A stretch of DNA of 64,000 nucleotides, from contig NZ_JAHLEF010000028.1 in assembly GCF_018861755.1 (NCBI RefSeq), positions 1-64,000 on the forward strand, given 5' to 3'. A program made the translations under genes and the position numbers. The notes beneath the pieces were generated by a model, which was not told the DNA's origin, made no database searches, and saw nothing but the letters and a program-made list of their open reading frames with translations. Positions 24,437 through 31,895 of the stretch are shown in pieces (position 1 is the first letter of the stretch; every line of letters starts with the position of its first letter). This DNA is from Clostridium sp. CF012. GTDB lineage: Bacteria; Bacillota; Clostridia; Clostridiales; Clostridiaceae.

Positions 24437-24697
24437 ATGAAATATCTAAAGAATGTAGCTTCTATAGTGTTTTATCAGGAGAAATGCATTGCTTGTGGAA
24501 TGTGCATAAAAGTTTGCCCTCATGAAGTATTTATATTTGAAAATGATAAAATAAAATTAGATAAAAGGGATCTTTGCATGGAGTGTGGAGCTTGTAGTAA
24601 AAATTGTCCTGTTAATGCTATTGAAGTAAAACAGGGTGTTGGGTGAGCTTATGCTATCCTAAAAGGAATGCTCACTGGTAGTGAGCCTAGATGTTAA
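24437..24697 (+). CDS. hgcB: HgcB, 2[4Fe-4S] ferredoxin partner of HgcA, with in-frame TGA (candidate selenoprotein)
   Basis: An 86-residue HgcB if the TGA at 24644-24646 (residue 70) is read through; 69 residues if it is not. Two CxxCxxCxxxCP clusters bind [4Fe-4S] centres: C17-I-A-C-G-M-C-I-K-V-C-P and C47-M-E-C-G-A-C-S-K-N-C-P, the second with the C-M-E-C-G-A-C typical of HgcB. HgcB is thought to reduce the HgcA corrinoid and help deliver mercury. In known HgcB the sequence after G-V-G is a strictly conserved cysteine (Cys73 in ND132) and the protein ends in cysteine. Here TGA follows G-V-G exactly, and readthrough gives A-Y-A-I-L-K-G-M-L-T-G-S-E-P-R-C and TAA. A good ribosome binding site (AGGGGG) precedes the ATG. 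Confidence 0.85.
24644..24686 (+). promoter_or_regulatory. Candidate bacterial SECIS element in hgcB
   Basis: In-frame TGA at 24644-24646, then 23 nt, then a perfect hairpin GCTCAC (24670-24675), loop TGGTA (24676-24680), GTGAGC (24681-24686). The loop starts 29 nt after the TGA, has G at its second position and a GGU core, which fits the bacterial SECIS model as I recall it. It lies wholly within the read-through coding extension, as bacterial SECIS elements do. Confidence 0.6.
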
Positions 24698-24702
24698 CAT
24701 AT

Positions 24703-24746
24703 AAAAAACAGGAATATAAGAGTAAATCTTATGTTCCTGTTTTTTT
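24703..24746 (+). terminator. Terminator after hgcB
   Basis: AAAAAACAGGAATATAAGA pairs with TCTTATGTTCCTGTTTTTT with one G-U or mismatch. It begins 6 nt after the TAA that ends the read-through frame, not after the TGA, which supports the longer HgcB. A related hairpin recurs at 27314-27342. Confidence 0.8.
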
Positions 24747-24808
24747 ATATTTAAGATCATTTAATCATTACTAAAAAAATGCAGAATCTTTATTTTTTAA
24801 ACCTTTTT

Positions 24809-24850
24809 CTGTAACACAATAACATAAATAGTAATAGTATATACTATAAA
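24809..24850 (+). promoter_or_regulatory. Conserved 42-nt upstream box of CsxC-like gene 1
   Basis: Matches 26166-26207 over 42 nt with about six differences. It contains a perfect 14-bp palindrome ATAGTATATACTAT and ends TATAAA. It lies about 150 nt before the start codon. Given the spore-surface products, a mother-cell sigma factor (SigE/SigK) or its partner regulator is the likely user; the exact -35/-10 is not clear. Confidence 0.45.
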
Positions 24851-24998
24851 TTACACTATAAATATTACATTTTACAGAGCGTATCACCGCATCTTTAGCA
24901 TTAAGAGTAGAGTCGGAATGTAGTAGATTTAGTGCAATAGATATATAAAAGATTCACAAATTATATTTTGTTAAATTAAAAGGAGGATAATATTATTT

Positions 24999-25808
24999 AT
25001 GAATATTAATTATAAATATAAAGATAGTAGTGAAGTATGCAATTGTAATGAGTCTCAAACTGCAGCTTGTTCTTTAGAAAGAAATGCTTGTGCAACCGTT
25101 ACCACTCAAGCTGAATCAATAACTGAACAAATGGATGTAACACCTTGTGTTATTGCTGCTGGACCTGTAGTAGTTAAGATCCCTGTTGTAATAGCAGAGA
25201 CAAATATAACAATCCCTGTAGAAGCTACTATCACATTAGACCAAACAGTAATGGAAATTAAACGTATTAAAAAGAATGTATTTTTAACTCAATCTCGTCT
25301 TATTCCTTTTTCTCAAGACAATCGTAATTGTACTGGGATATTATTTATAGCAGGTTTTATTAGAAAGAATATTGAGTATGCAACACAAACTTGTCCATCA
25401 GGTACAAATGTAAATGTATGTGGAGATATAAGGCACTGTACAGTTCAAGTTCCTTTCAATTTCACGACTAGAGTTACTTTCCTTAGACCACCTATTTTTA
25501 TTGAAAACACTACTCCAAGTGAATTAGAATTCTTTACAGATAATCTTGCAGGCTGCGATGTTTGTGCAGATCCAGTGCTTGGACGTAATCCATGCGATCA
25601 AAATTTCTCATTCACAGAATTCTTTAATGAAAAACCTTTTGTTGAATTAGTAAGGGCAGATATTACTGAAATTGATATTCACACAAATCCAACTGCAAAC
25701 TGTCAAACTCCTACAGAGCAAAGGTTCACGGAACTCACGGAAAAAATAGTAGTTAATTTAACATTAAAAGTTCTACAAAACCAACAGATAAGAATAACAG
25801 CAATCTAA
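24999..25808 (+). CDS. CsxC-like exosporium/spore-surface protein 1
   Basis: A 269-residue protein of the CsxC-like group known from clostridial exosporium. A Cys-containing N-terminus (1-45) leads to the conserved domain: V-V-V-K-I-P-V-V-I-A-E, V-M-E-I-K-R-I-K-K-N-V-F-L-T-Q, G-F-I-R-K-N-I-E-Y-A-T-Q, G-D-I-R-H-C-T-V-Q-V-P-F, F-F-N-E-K-P-F-V-E-L-V and the C-terminal L-T-L-K-V-L-Q-N-Q-Q-I-R. It has thirteen Cys, many in C-x-x-C or paired positions, suited to cross-linked assembly. There is no signal peptide, as expected for a protein laid down from the mother cell. A close paralog lies at 26298 and a distant one at 27472 on the other strand. Confidence 0.8.
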   Translation: MNINYKYKDSSEVCNCNESQTAACSLERNACATVTTQAESITEQMDVTPCVIAAGPVVVKIPVVIAETNITIPVEATITLDQTVMEIKRIKKNVFLTQSRLIPFSQDNRNCTGILFIAGFIRKNIEYATQTCPSGTNVNVCGDIRHCTVQVPFNFTTRVTFLRPPIFIENTTPSELEFFTDNLAGCDVCADPVLGRNPCDQNFSFTEFFNEKPFVELVRADITEIDIHTNPTANCQTPTEQRFTELTEKIVVNLTLKVLQNQQIRITAI

Positions 25809-25842
25809 TCTTACTTTAGATATTAATTAATTTATATGCTAT

Positions 25843-25882
25843 AGACCCAAAGCTTACTAAAAGTGGTTTTGGGTCTGTTTCT
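25843..25882 (+). terminator. Terminator after CsxC-like gene 1
   Basis: AGACCCAAA pairs with TTTGGGTCT, followed by GTTTCTT. A matching terminator follows the second copy at 27214-27250. Confidence 0.65.
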
Positions 25883-25941
25883 TAGAAACATTTACCTTTA
25901 AAGTATTTTAAATTATAGCATTTTTAATAGGAGGATAAGTT

Positions 25942-26163
25942 GTGATCAAAATAAATGATGATTTTCGACATAAGAAAAAATGTGATGAAAAACAACAAAA
26001 AAGCGATCATAATAATGACCTACATAAAAGAATATATCACGAAAAACATTATTATTCTTATTTTCTATGCCATACTTATCCTAAGTTTAAACCAAATAAA
26101 AATCAAGATGAAGTAAAAATATTACAAAATCAACACGTAGATATTTCGAAAAAAGATCATTAG
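25942..26163 (+). pseudogene. Internally deleted CsxC-like remnant (73 aa)
   Basis: A GTG-started open reading frame with GGAGG 7 nt upstream. Residues 44-57 (T-Y-P-K-F-K-P-N-K-N-Q-D-E-V) and 58-69 (K-I-L-Q-N-Q-H-V-D-I-S-K) match two separate parts of the protein encoded at 27472-28932 (T-Y-P-K-F-K-P-N-I-Y-Q-D-K-V, and K-L-L-Q-N-Q-H-V-E-I-S-K), which are about 90 residues apart there. The middle of the domain is gone and the frame is kept. The N-terminal 40 residues are His/Lys-rich and unmatched. It may still be translated. It resembles the distant third paralog rather than its immediate neighbours. Confidence 0.6.
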
Positions 26164-26165
26164 TA

Positions 26166-26207
26166 CTGTAACGCAAAAACATAAATTGCAATAGTATATA
26201 CTATAAA
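26166..26207 (+). promoter_or_regulatory. Conserved 42-nt upstream box of CsxC-like gene 2
   Basis: The counterpart of 24809-24850, with the same palindrome ATAGTATATACTAT. It lies about 90 nt before the start codon, closer than in copy 1, so the leader between box and gene differs while the box itself is kept. Confidence 0.45.
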
Positions 26208-26297
26208 ATTAAATTACAAGGCTTAAATTAACTGAGTGGTTCACTAACTCTTTAAGCATACGTATACTTTCGTTTAATTAAAAGGAGGATAATTTAT

Positions 26298-27116
26298 ATG
26301 AATATTAATTCTATATCAAATCAAGAAAATCAAATAAGCACAACTAATGATTCTTTTATTTCAGATATTGCAGATTGTTCTATAAAAGGACACCATTGTG
26401 CAACCGTTACTACTCAAGCTGAAACAATAACTGAAGAAATCGATGTAATACCTGCTGTTATTTCTGCTGGAGATGTAGTAGTTAAGCTCCCAGTTGTACT
26501 AGCAGAGACAAAAATAGTAATTCCTGTTGAAGCGACTATTACATTTGATCAAGAATCATTAGAGATTAAGCGTATTAAAAAAAATGTATATTTAACTCAA
26601 TCTCGTTTGATTCCATTTTCTCAAGATAGCCATACTGGCACTGGGGTATTATTTATAGCAGGTTTTATTAAAAAGAATATTGAGTATGCAACTCAAACTT
26701 GTCCGTCAGGTACAAGTGTAAATGTATGTGGTGATATAAGGCACTGTACAGTTCAAGTTCCTTTTAACTTCACTACTAGAGTTACTTTCCTTAGGCCACC
26801 TGTTTTTAATGAAAACACCACCACAAGCGAATTAGAATTTTTTACAGATAAACTTGAAGGCTGCGATAATTGTTCGGATTCTGTACTTGGGCGTAATCCT
26901 TGCGATCAGAGTTTCTTTTTCACAGAATTCTATAATGAAAAACCTTATGTGGAATTAGTAAGGGCAGATGTTACTGAAATTGATATTCATACAAACCCAA
27001 CTTCAAGTTGCGAAACTTCTACGGAGCAAAGATTTACACAACTTACAGAAAAAATAGTAATTAATTTAACACTTAAAGTATTACAAAGCCAGCAGATAAG
27101 AGTCACAGCTATCTAA
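26298..27116 (+). CDS. CsxC-like exosporium/spore-surface protein 2
   Basis: A 272-residue close paralog of the protein at 24999, alike over residues 35-272 (K-R-I-K-K-N-V-Y-L-T-Q-S-R-L-I-P-F, G-F-I-K-K-N-I-E-Y-A-T-Q, G-D-I-R-H-C-T-V-Q-V-P-F, L-Q-S-Q-Q-I-R-V-T-A-I). The N-terminal 35 residues are different and have fewer Cys, which suggests the N-terminal segment sets position or partners in the exosporium. AGGAGG stands 9 nt before the ATG. It has the same box and the same type of terminator as copy 1, showing duplication of the entire unit. Confidence 0.8.
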   Translation: MNINSISNQENQISTTNDSFISDIADCSIKGHHCATVTTQAETITEEIDVIPAVISAGDVVVKLPVVLAETKIVIPVEATITFDQESLEIKRIKKNVYLTQSRLIPFSQDSHTGTGVLFIAGFIKKNIEYATQTCPSGTSVNVCGDIRHCTVQVPFNFTTRVTFLRPPVFNENTTTSELEFFTDKLEGCDNCSDSVLGRNPCDQSFFFTEFYNEKPYVELVRADVTEIDIHTNPTSSCETSTEQRFTQLTEKIVINLTLKVLQSQQIRVTAI

Positions 27117-27213
27117 CCAGCATAACTGCATAAGATTGTTAGCACCAAAATTTAAGTTGAAAACTGAATTTAATATTATAATAATTCTATTAAATATTAA
27201 TTGACATGATGTG

Positions 27214-27250
27214 GATCCAAAACTTACTAAAAGTGGTTTTGGGTCTGTTT
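27214..27250 (+). terminator. Terminator after CsxC-like gene 2
   Basis: GATCCAAAAC pairs with GTTTTGGGTC (one G-U), followed by TGTTTTT. It corresponds to the terminator at 25843-25882. Confidence 0.65.
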
Positions 27251-27313
27251 TTAGAATTATATAAATATTGAATATGTAACCACAAATTATAGGAAGAATC
27301 CTAAATAAAAAAC

Positions 27314-27402
27314 AGGAATATAAGATTGACTCTTATATTCCTCAGACTGTTGACAAACATAAAATGTTAAATATCCCAATTCTTAATTGGGATATTTTTT
27401 TG
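27314..27402. terminator. Two adjacent hairpins between convergent CsxC-like genes
   Basis: AGGAATATAAGA pairs perfectly with TCTTATATTCCT (27314-27342; no T-run, related to the hgcB terminator). Then AAATATCCCAATT pairs with AATTGGGATATTT and a T-run (27369-27402), a good intrinsic terminator. Confidence 0.6.
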
Positions 27403-27471
27403 TTGGCAAAAAAGATTTTGGGTCATCGATGTCGAATATATATAGTATACAAATTTTACAATTTGGATGGC

Positions 27472-28932
27472 TCAATTATTATTAACGCTAGGCTCACTAC
27501 TGATGTTTTTTGAAATTTCCACATGCTGATTTTGCAATAATTTTATTGTTAGAAATAGTACTACCTTTTCAGTAATATAGTGAAAGCCTTGTTCTAAATG
27601 TGTTTTGTACTCTTTATTTATTGCATTTTTAAGAATGTCAGATTCAACAATTTCAGCACTAATTAATTCACAGAATACTTTTTCATTAAAGAATTCAGTC
27701 ATTTTAAAACTTTGCTCTCGAATATCGTTTCCAGTTATATCTGCTCCACAAGGATCGAAAACTTTAATGCTCGTTTGTATATCCACTTTATCTTGATAAA
27801 TATTTGGTTTAAACTTAGGGTAAGTGTTGAGCATGACTCTTGTAGTGCATTTAAAAGGAACTTTAACTGTAGCATGTTTAACATTTCCGCATGATACTCC
27901 TTTATCATTATGGTCGTTAGTGATGTATTCTATATTTTTCCTAATAAAGCCATCTATGAATAGTATTCCCGTATTGGGTATGCCACCTTCAGAATTAGGA
28001 ATAAGTTTGCACTGATTTAAATATAAATTTTTTTTAATATGTTTAATTTCTAATACAACGTCCTCTAGCTTAAGAGAGGACTCAATAGTAATAGTTACCG
28101 TACTTTCTGTTAACACCACTGGAATTTTTGCCGTTACAGTATGTACAGTGACTTCAGAAGTATGAGGAATATTCTCACAAAGAGGCAACATTTCAGAAGT
28201 AACGGTTATTCTACAATTCTTAAATGTAAGGTCATCCAATTGATCTTTATAGTTTTTTTTTGAGAACTCTTCTCTTGCAACGCTATTATGATTTTCTTCT
28301 AGAAAATCTTCATTACATAAATCTTCAAATCTAGTATAATTCTTATTTTTCAAGCCGTCATTCTTAGATAAATCTTCGTTATTGTTTTGTACATTATTTT
28401 TTAAGGGAATACAGTTATTGTCCTCTGTACTATAAGTTTTAGAAGAATTAAGAAACTCGCTTTCTGGATGAAAATTTTTATCATGTTTTCTTTTAAGCCT
28501 ATCCTCATCTATATTTTCTTTTGCTATTATGCTGGGAAGTGTTGATATGAAGTTTTCATTATGAGTAGTATTTATATTTTCAGGGATTTCATAAATACCA
28601 TTGGGAGTAATATTATTATTATCTTTATTATCTTTATTATCTTTATTATCTTTATTATTATCTTTATTTTTTATATTCTTCTTTATACATTTTGAACCAT
28701 CTTCAATATTTACTTCTTGTATAGGAAGTATAAATTCTGTGACGATTTTATCTTTTGCATTTCTTTTCACGCTTAAATTATTTGGGGTTACATTATTTTT
28801 ATGCTTAAAACTTGTTGAGCTTTTTTTACATGTCATATTAATACCTTCGTTCAAATTTAATTCTTGTAATATTATCCAAATGATAATTAGTTTTAACATA
28901 TTTAATTCATCACAGTTATTGTATGGCATCAT
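27472..28932 (-). CDS. CsxC-like protein with long Asn/Asp-rich N-terminal extension
   Basis: A 486-residue protein. The C-terminal half (about 255-480) is the CsxC-like domain (K-I-P-V-V-L-T-E, L-E-I-K-H-I-K-K-N-L-Y-L-N-Q, G-F-I-R-K-N-I-E-Y, H-A-T-V-K-V-P-F, F-F-N-E-K-V-F-C-E-L, K-L-L-Q-N-Q-H-V-E-I-S). Residues 90-250 are low-complexity, with a run of N-K-D repeats coded by a 12-bp tandem repeat around 28620-28670. The ATG at 28932 follows AAGGAG at 9 nt; it gives an unusual hydrophobic start, and an internal ATG at 28836 (M-T-C-K-K) with weaker GAAGG is an alternative. Probably an exosporium or coat component; distant from the two rightward copies. Confidence 0.72.
   Translation of the reverse strand: MMPYNNCDELNMLKLIIIWIILQELNLNEGINMTCKKSSTSFKHKNNVTPNNLSVKRNAKDKIVTEFILPIQEVNIEDGSKCIKKNIKNKDNNKDNKDNKDNKDNNNITPNGIYEIPENINTTHNENFISTLPSIIAKENIDEDRLKRKHDKNFHPESEFLNSSKTYSTEDNNCIPLKNNVQNNNEDLSKNDGLKNKNYTRFEDLCNEDFLEENHNSVAREEFSKKNYKDQLDDLTFKNCRITVTSEMLPLCENIPHTSEVTVHTVTAKIPVVLTESTVTITIESSLKLEDVVLEIKHIKKNLYLNQCKLIPNSEGGIPNTGILFIDGFIRKNIEYITNDHNDKGVSCGNVKHATVKVPFKCTTRVMLNTYPKFKPNIYQDKVDIQTSIKVFDPCGADITGNDIREQSFKMTEFFNEKVFCELISAEIVESDILKNAINKEYKTHLEQGFHYITEKVVLFLTIKLLQNQHVEISKNISSEPSVNNN
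28615..28675. repeat. Tandem microsatellite inside the CsxC-like gene
   Basis: Units of TTATCTTTA recur (the forward-strand view of AATAAAGAT), coding N-K-D repeats. Such in-frame repeats can change length by slippage without breaking the frame. Confidence 0.6.
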
Positions 28933-29235
28933 AGAAAAATACTCCTTTCTTATAGAGATTAGGCATATGAAATAAAGTTGACAGAGGCTAGATACTGACT
29001 TTTAATTCCTCCTTTTGTTGAGGTAATAAGACCTACTTTATAATATGTATAGGATAAAAAAGGGTTACTTTAAATATCAACAGATTATGAATTTCTAATA
29101 TAAAAGATAAAAGTATGGAATAGTTGAAATAATGCAGGTAAATGAAGTAATATATATACAAGTAGGATATAATAGTCTTGTAGTAAAGACACAGAAAATA
29201 AAATAAACTTGATTAAAACAGTGGAGTTGGTAATT

Positions 29236-29553
29236 ATGTCTCAGCAAAATATTTTTGATGAAAAAATTAATATTAAAGAAAAAGTAGAAATTGACATTAA
29301 GGAACCTAATAAGTACAACGTCATCATTCATAATGATGATTATACAAGCATGGAGTTTGTTGTGCAGGTTTTAGTTGGAGTTTTTAAAAAACAGGTTGTG
29401 GAAGCCACAAAAATTATGTTTGATGTCCATAAAAAAGGTAGAGGCATTGCAGGAATATATAGCTATGATGTAGGCGTAACAAAGATCATCCAAGCTATGG
29501 AGATGTGCGAAGAAAGTGGCTTTCCATTAAAATTAACCTTAGAAGAGGAGTAA
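29236..29553 (+). CDS. clpS: ATP-dependent Clp protease adaptor ClpS
   Basis: A 105-residue ClpS adaptor. The core is present: Y-N-V-I-I-H-N-D-D-Y-T-S-M-E-F-V (N-end pocket with the N-D-D acidic residues), then A-T-K-I-M-F-D-V-H-K-K-G-R-G-I-A-G and Y-S-Y-D-V-G-V-T-K. ClpS binds N-terminal bulky residues and feeds substrates to ClpAP. The ATG at 29236 has GGAG 9 nt upstream; the ATG at 29209 has none. It ends 2 nt before clpA. Confidence 0.92.
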   Translation: MSQQNIFDEKINIKEKVEIDIKEPNKYNVIIHNDDYTSMEFVVQVLVGVFKKQVVEATKIMFDVHKKGRGIAGIYSYDVGVTKIIQAMEMCEESGFPLKLTLEEE

Positions 29554-29555
29554 TT

Positions 29556-31853
29556 ATGCAATTAGATAATATAGTAAACGAGATTATTACCGCAGCTTAT
29601 AATGAAGCTCAAACGTCCAATCATGAATATTTTACACCAGAACATATTCTTTACGCCTCTCTATTTTTTGAAGAGGGGATTGACATAGTAGAGAATAGTG
29701 GTGGTAATGTTAAAAGACTCAAAAAACAAATAATTAAATTCTTAAAGGAAAACATAGATGTTGTAGAAGATGCAGAGCCAATACAAACCATCGGAATTCA
29801 AACGATTTTATCAACAGCCGAAGATCACGTTATGCTTTCGGGAAAAGAGCTAGTTAAGATAGGTGATGTGATTGTAGCCATGTATGATGATGAGGAAAGC
29901 TTTGCCTCATATTTTTTGAGAAAACAGCAAATGAAAAGACGGGATCTTCTCAATTACATAGCTCATGGTATTTCTGTAGTAGATACTTTTGATTTTGCAG
30001 GGACAACAAACCATGAGGAAGAAGAATCATTTGAATTTGAGGAAGAGGAAGAAGAGTCAGAACACTCATATGAGGAGGAATTGGAAAGTCAGAAAGGGGA
30101 AGAAAACTTTTTAAGTAATTTTACTGTGGAGTTAACGCAGAAAGCGGGCAGAGGTGAAATGGATCCTCTTATTGGAAGAAAAGATATTCTGCAAAGAACG
30201 CTGCAAGTATTATGTAGGAGACTTAAAAACAATCCAGTACATGTAGGGGAACCAGGAGTAGGTAAAACTGCTATTACTGAAGGGCTTGCACAACTAATTG
30301 TAGAAAACAAAGTCCCGAAGATATTACAAGGGAGTAAGATATATTATTTGGATATGGGTTCTCTTCTGGCAGGGACAAAGTATCGGGGTGATTTTGAAGA
30401 ACGTATAAAAAGAGTATTAAGGGAAATTAGTAAAGACGAAAAGCCTATAGTGTATATTGATGAAATCCACACTATAGTTGGAGCAGGTGCAGTTTCTGGA
30501 GGAGCTATGGATGCTTCTAATATTTTAAAACCTTTTCTTGCAGACGGTAAGGTAAGATTTATTGGTTCAACTACTTATGATGAATATAAAAAACATTTCG
30601 AAAAAGATAGTGCACTAGCTAGAAGATTCCAAAAGATTGAAGTGCCAGAGCCATCAACGGAAGATACTTTTGATATTCTTATGGGACTAAGGGATAGATA
30701 TGAAGCTTATCATAAGGTTACGTACATTGAAGAAGCTTTAAAAACAGCAGTGGAATTATCTAGCAAGTATATTAATGATAGATATCTTCCAGATAAGGCT
30801 ATAGATATTATGGATGAAGCTGGTGCTTATGCCAGGCTTAATGCTCTTGATAGTGAAGAAAACATAGTTATAACCGTAAGTGCAGTGGAAAAAATAGTAG
30901 CTTCTATTGCAAAAATTCCAGAGCAAAGTGTATCTAATAATGAAACTTTAACACTAAAAAATCTAGACCAAAATTTAAAAAAACAAGTTTTTGGTCAAAG
31001 CGCCGCTATAGATACTCTAGTAAGAGCAATAAAGAGATCTAGGGCAGGGTTTAATGATGAAGAAAAGCCAATAGCATCACTTCTTTTTGTGGGGCCTACA
31101 GGAGTAGGAAAGACAGAAGTAAGTAAGCAATTATCAAAATGCCTTGCTATTCCACTTATTAGATTTGATATGAGTGAATACCAAGAAAAGCATACTGTGG
31201 CTAGACTTATTGGTGCACCACCTGGATATGTAGGTTATGAAGAGGGTGGATTATTAATCGAAGCCATTAAAAAAAATCCTCATTGTGTGCTATTGCTTGA
31301 TGAAATTGAAAAAGCTCACCCGGATGTATACAATGTGCTATTGCAGGTTATGGATTATGCAACTTTAACAGATAATACTGGTAAAAAGGCAGATTTCAGA
31401 AATGTTATTTTAATAATGACATCTAACGCAGGAGCCAGAGAAGCTAGTAAAAATATAATTGGATTTGGAGATAGACTAGAATCGGGAGGGGCAGTCACTA
31501 AAGAAGTGGAACGAGTATTTTCTCCGGAATTTAGAAATAGATTGGATAATATAATTGTATTTAATAAAATTGACGAAGCTATGGCTCTTCAAATAGCTAA
31601 GAAGGCAATGAAACAGTTCCAGGAAAAACTTTTAACTAAAAATATAAAACTAGTGGTAACAGATAATTTATATGCTTGGTTAAGTAAAAAGGGCTATTCA
31701 GAGGTTTATGGCGCTAGAGAAATCAATAGAGTAGTTCAACAAGAGATAAAGGCCTATTTTGTTGATGAGGTACTATTTGGAGAGCTTTCCACAGGTGGTA
31801 GCGCCACAATTGATATTGTGGATGGTAAACTTACTTTTATTAAAGAAAAATAA
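29556..31853 (+). CDS. clpA: ATP-dependent Clp protease ATP-binding subunit ClpA
   Basis: A 765-residue class I Clp/Hsp100 unfoldase. The N-domain (1-140) binds ClpS; a short acidic Glu-rich linker follows (about 150-175); AAA+ domain 1 has G-E-P-G-V-G-K-T (Walker A) and V-Y-I-D-E-I-H (Walker B); domain 2 has G-P-T-G-V-G-K-T-E-V and L-L-L-D-E-I-E-K-A-H. There is no ClpB/ClpC-type coiled-coil middle domain, and clpS next to it marks it as ClpA. One oddity is that the usual Asn before the first Walker A (N-P-V-L-V-G-E-P) reads N-P-V-H-V-G-E-P, a His for a hydrophobic residue. The ATG at 29556 overlaps nothing and follows GAGGAG. Confidence 0.93.
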   Translation: MQLDNIVNEIITAAYNEAQTSNHEYFTPEHILYASLFFEEGIDIVENSGGNVKRLKKQIIKFLKENIDVVEDAEPIQTIGIQTILSTAEDHVMLSGKELVKIGDVIVAMYDDEESFASYFLRKQQMKRRDLLNYIAHGISVVDTFDFAGTTNHEEEESFEFEEEEEESEHSYEEELESQKGEENFLSNFTVELTQKAGRGEMDPLIGRKDILQRTLQVLCRRLKNNPVHVGEPGVGKTAITEGLAQLIVENKVPKILQGSKIYYLDMGSLLAGTKYRGDFEERIKRVLREISKDEKPIVYIDEIHTIVGAGAVSGGAMDASNILKPFLADGKVRFIGSTTYDEYKKHFEKDSALARRFQKIEVPEPSTEDTFDILMGLRDRYEAYHKVTYIEEALKTAVELSSKYINDRYLPDKAIDIMDEAGAYARLNALDSEENIVITVSAVEKIVASIAKIPEQSVSNNETLTLKNLDQNLKKQVFGQSAAIDTLVRAIKRSRAGFNDEEKPIASLLFVGPTGVGKTEVSKQLSKCLAIPLIRFDMSEYQEKHTVARLIGAPPGYVGYEEGGLLIEAIKKNPHCVLLLDEIEKAHPDVYNVLLQVMDYATLTDNTGKKADFRNVILIMTSNAGAREASKNIIGFGDRLESGGAVTKEVERVFSPEFRNRLDNIIVFNKIDEAMALQIAKKAMKQFQEKLLTKNIKLVVTDNLYAWLSKKGYSEVYGAREINRVVQQEIKAYFVDEVLFGELSTGGSATIDIVDGKLTFIKEK

Positions 31854-31895
31854 AAAAAGATGTTGCTTATAAAAATAGCAACATCTTTTTATTTT
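31853..31895. terminator. Bidirectional terminator between clpA and motB
   Basis: AAAAAAGATGTTGCTAT-like left arm pairs with ATAGCAACATCTTTTTAT. It covers the ends of both convergent genes. Confidence 0.75.

Noticed and set aside
23305-24646. hgcA and hgcB as ordinary pseudogenes
   Set aside because: Each has a single TGA, no frameshift and no other stop; the TGA in hgcB falls on a Cys position and both are followed by SECIS-like hairpins. Not excluded, but less likely.
28615-28675. Possible CRISPR-like repeat array
   Set aside because: The units are a 9-12 bp in-frame microsatellite without spacers.
28601-28975. Rightward hydrophobic open reading frame
   Set aside because: It mirrors the Asn/Asp-rich extension of the CsxC-like gene; no ribosome binding site.
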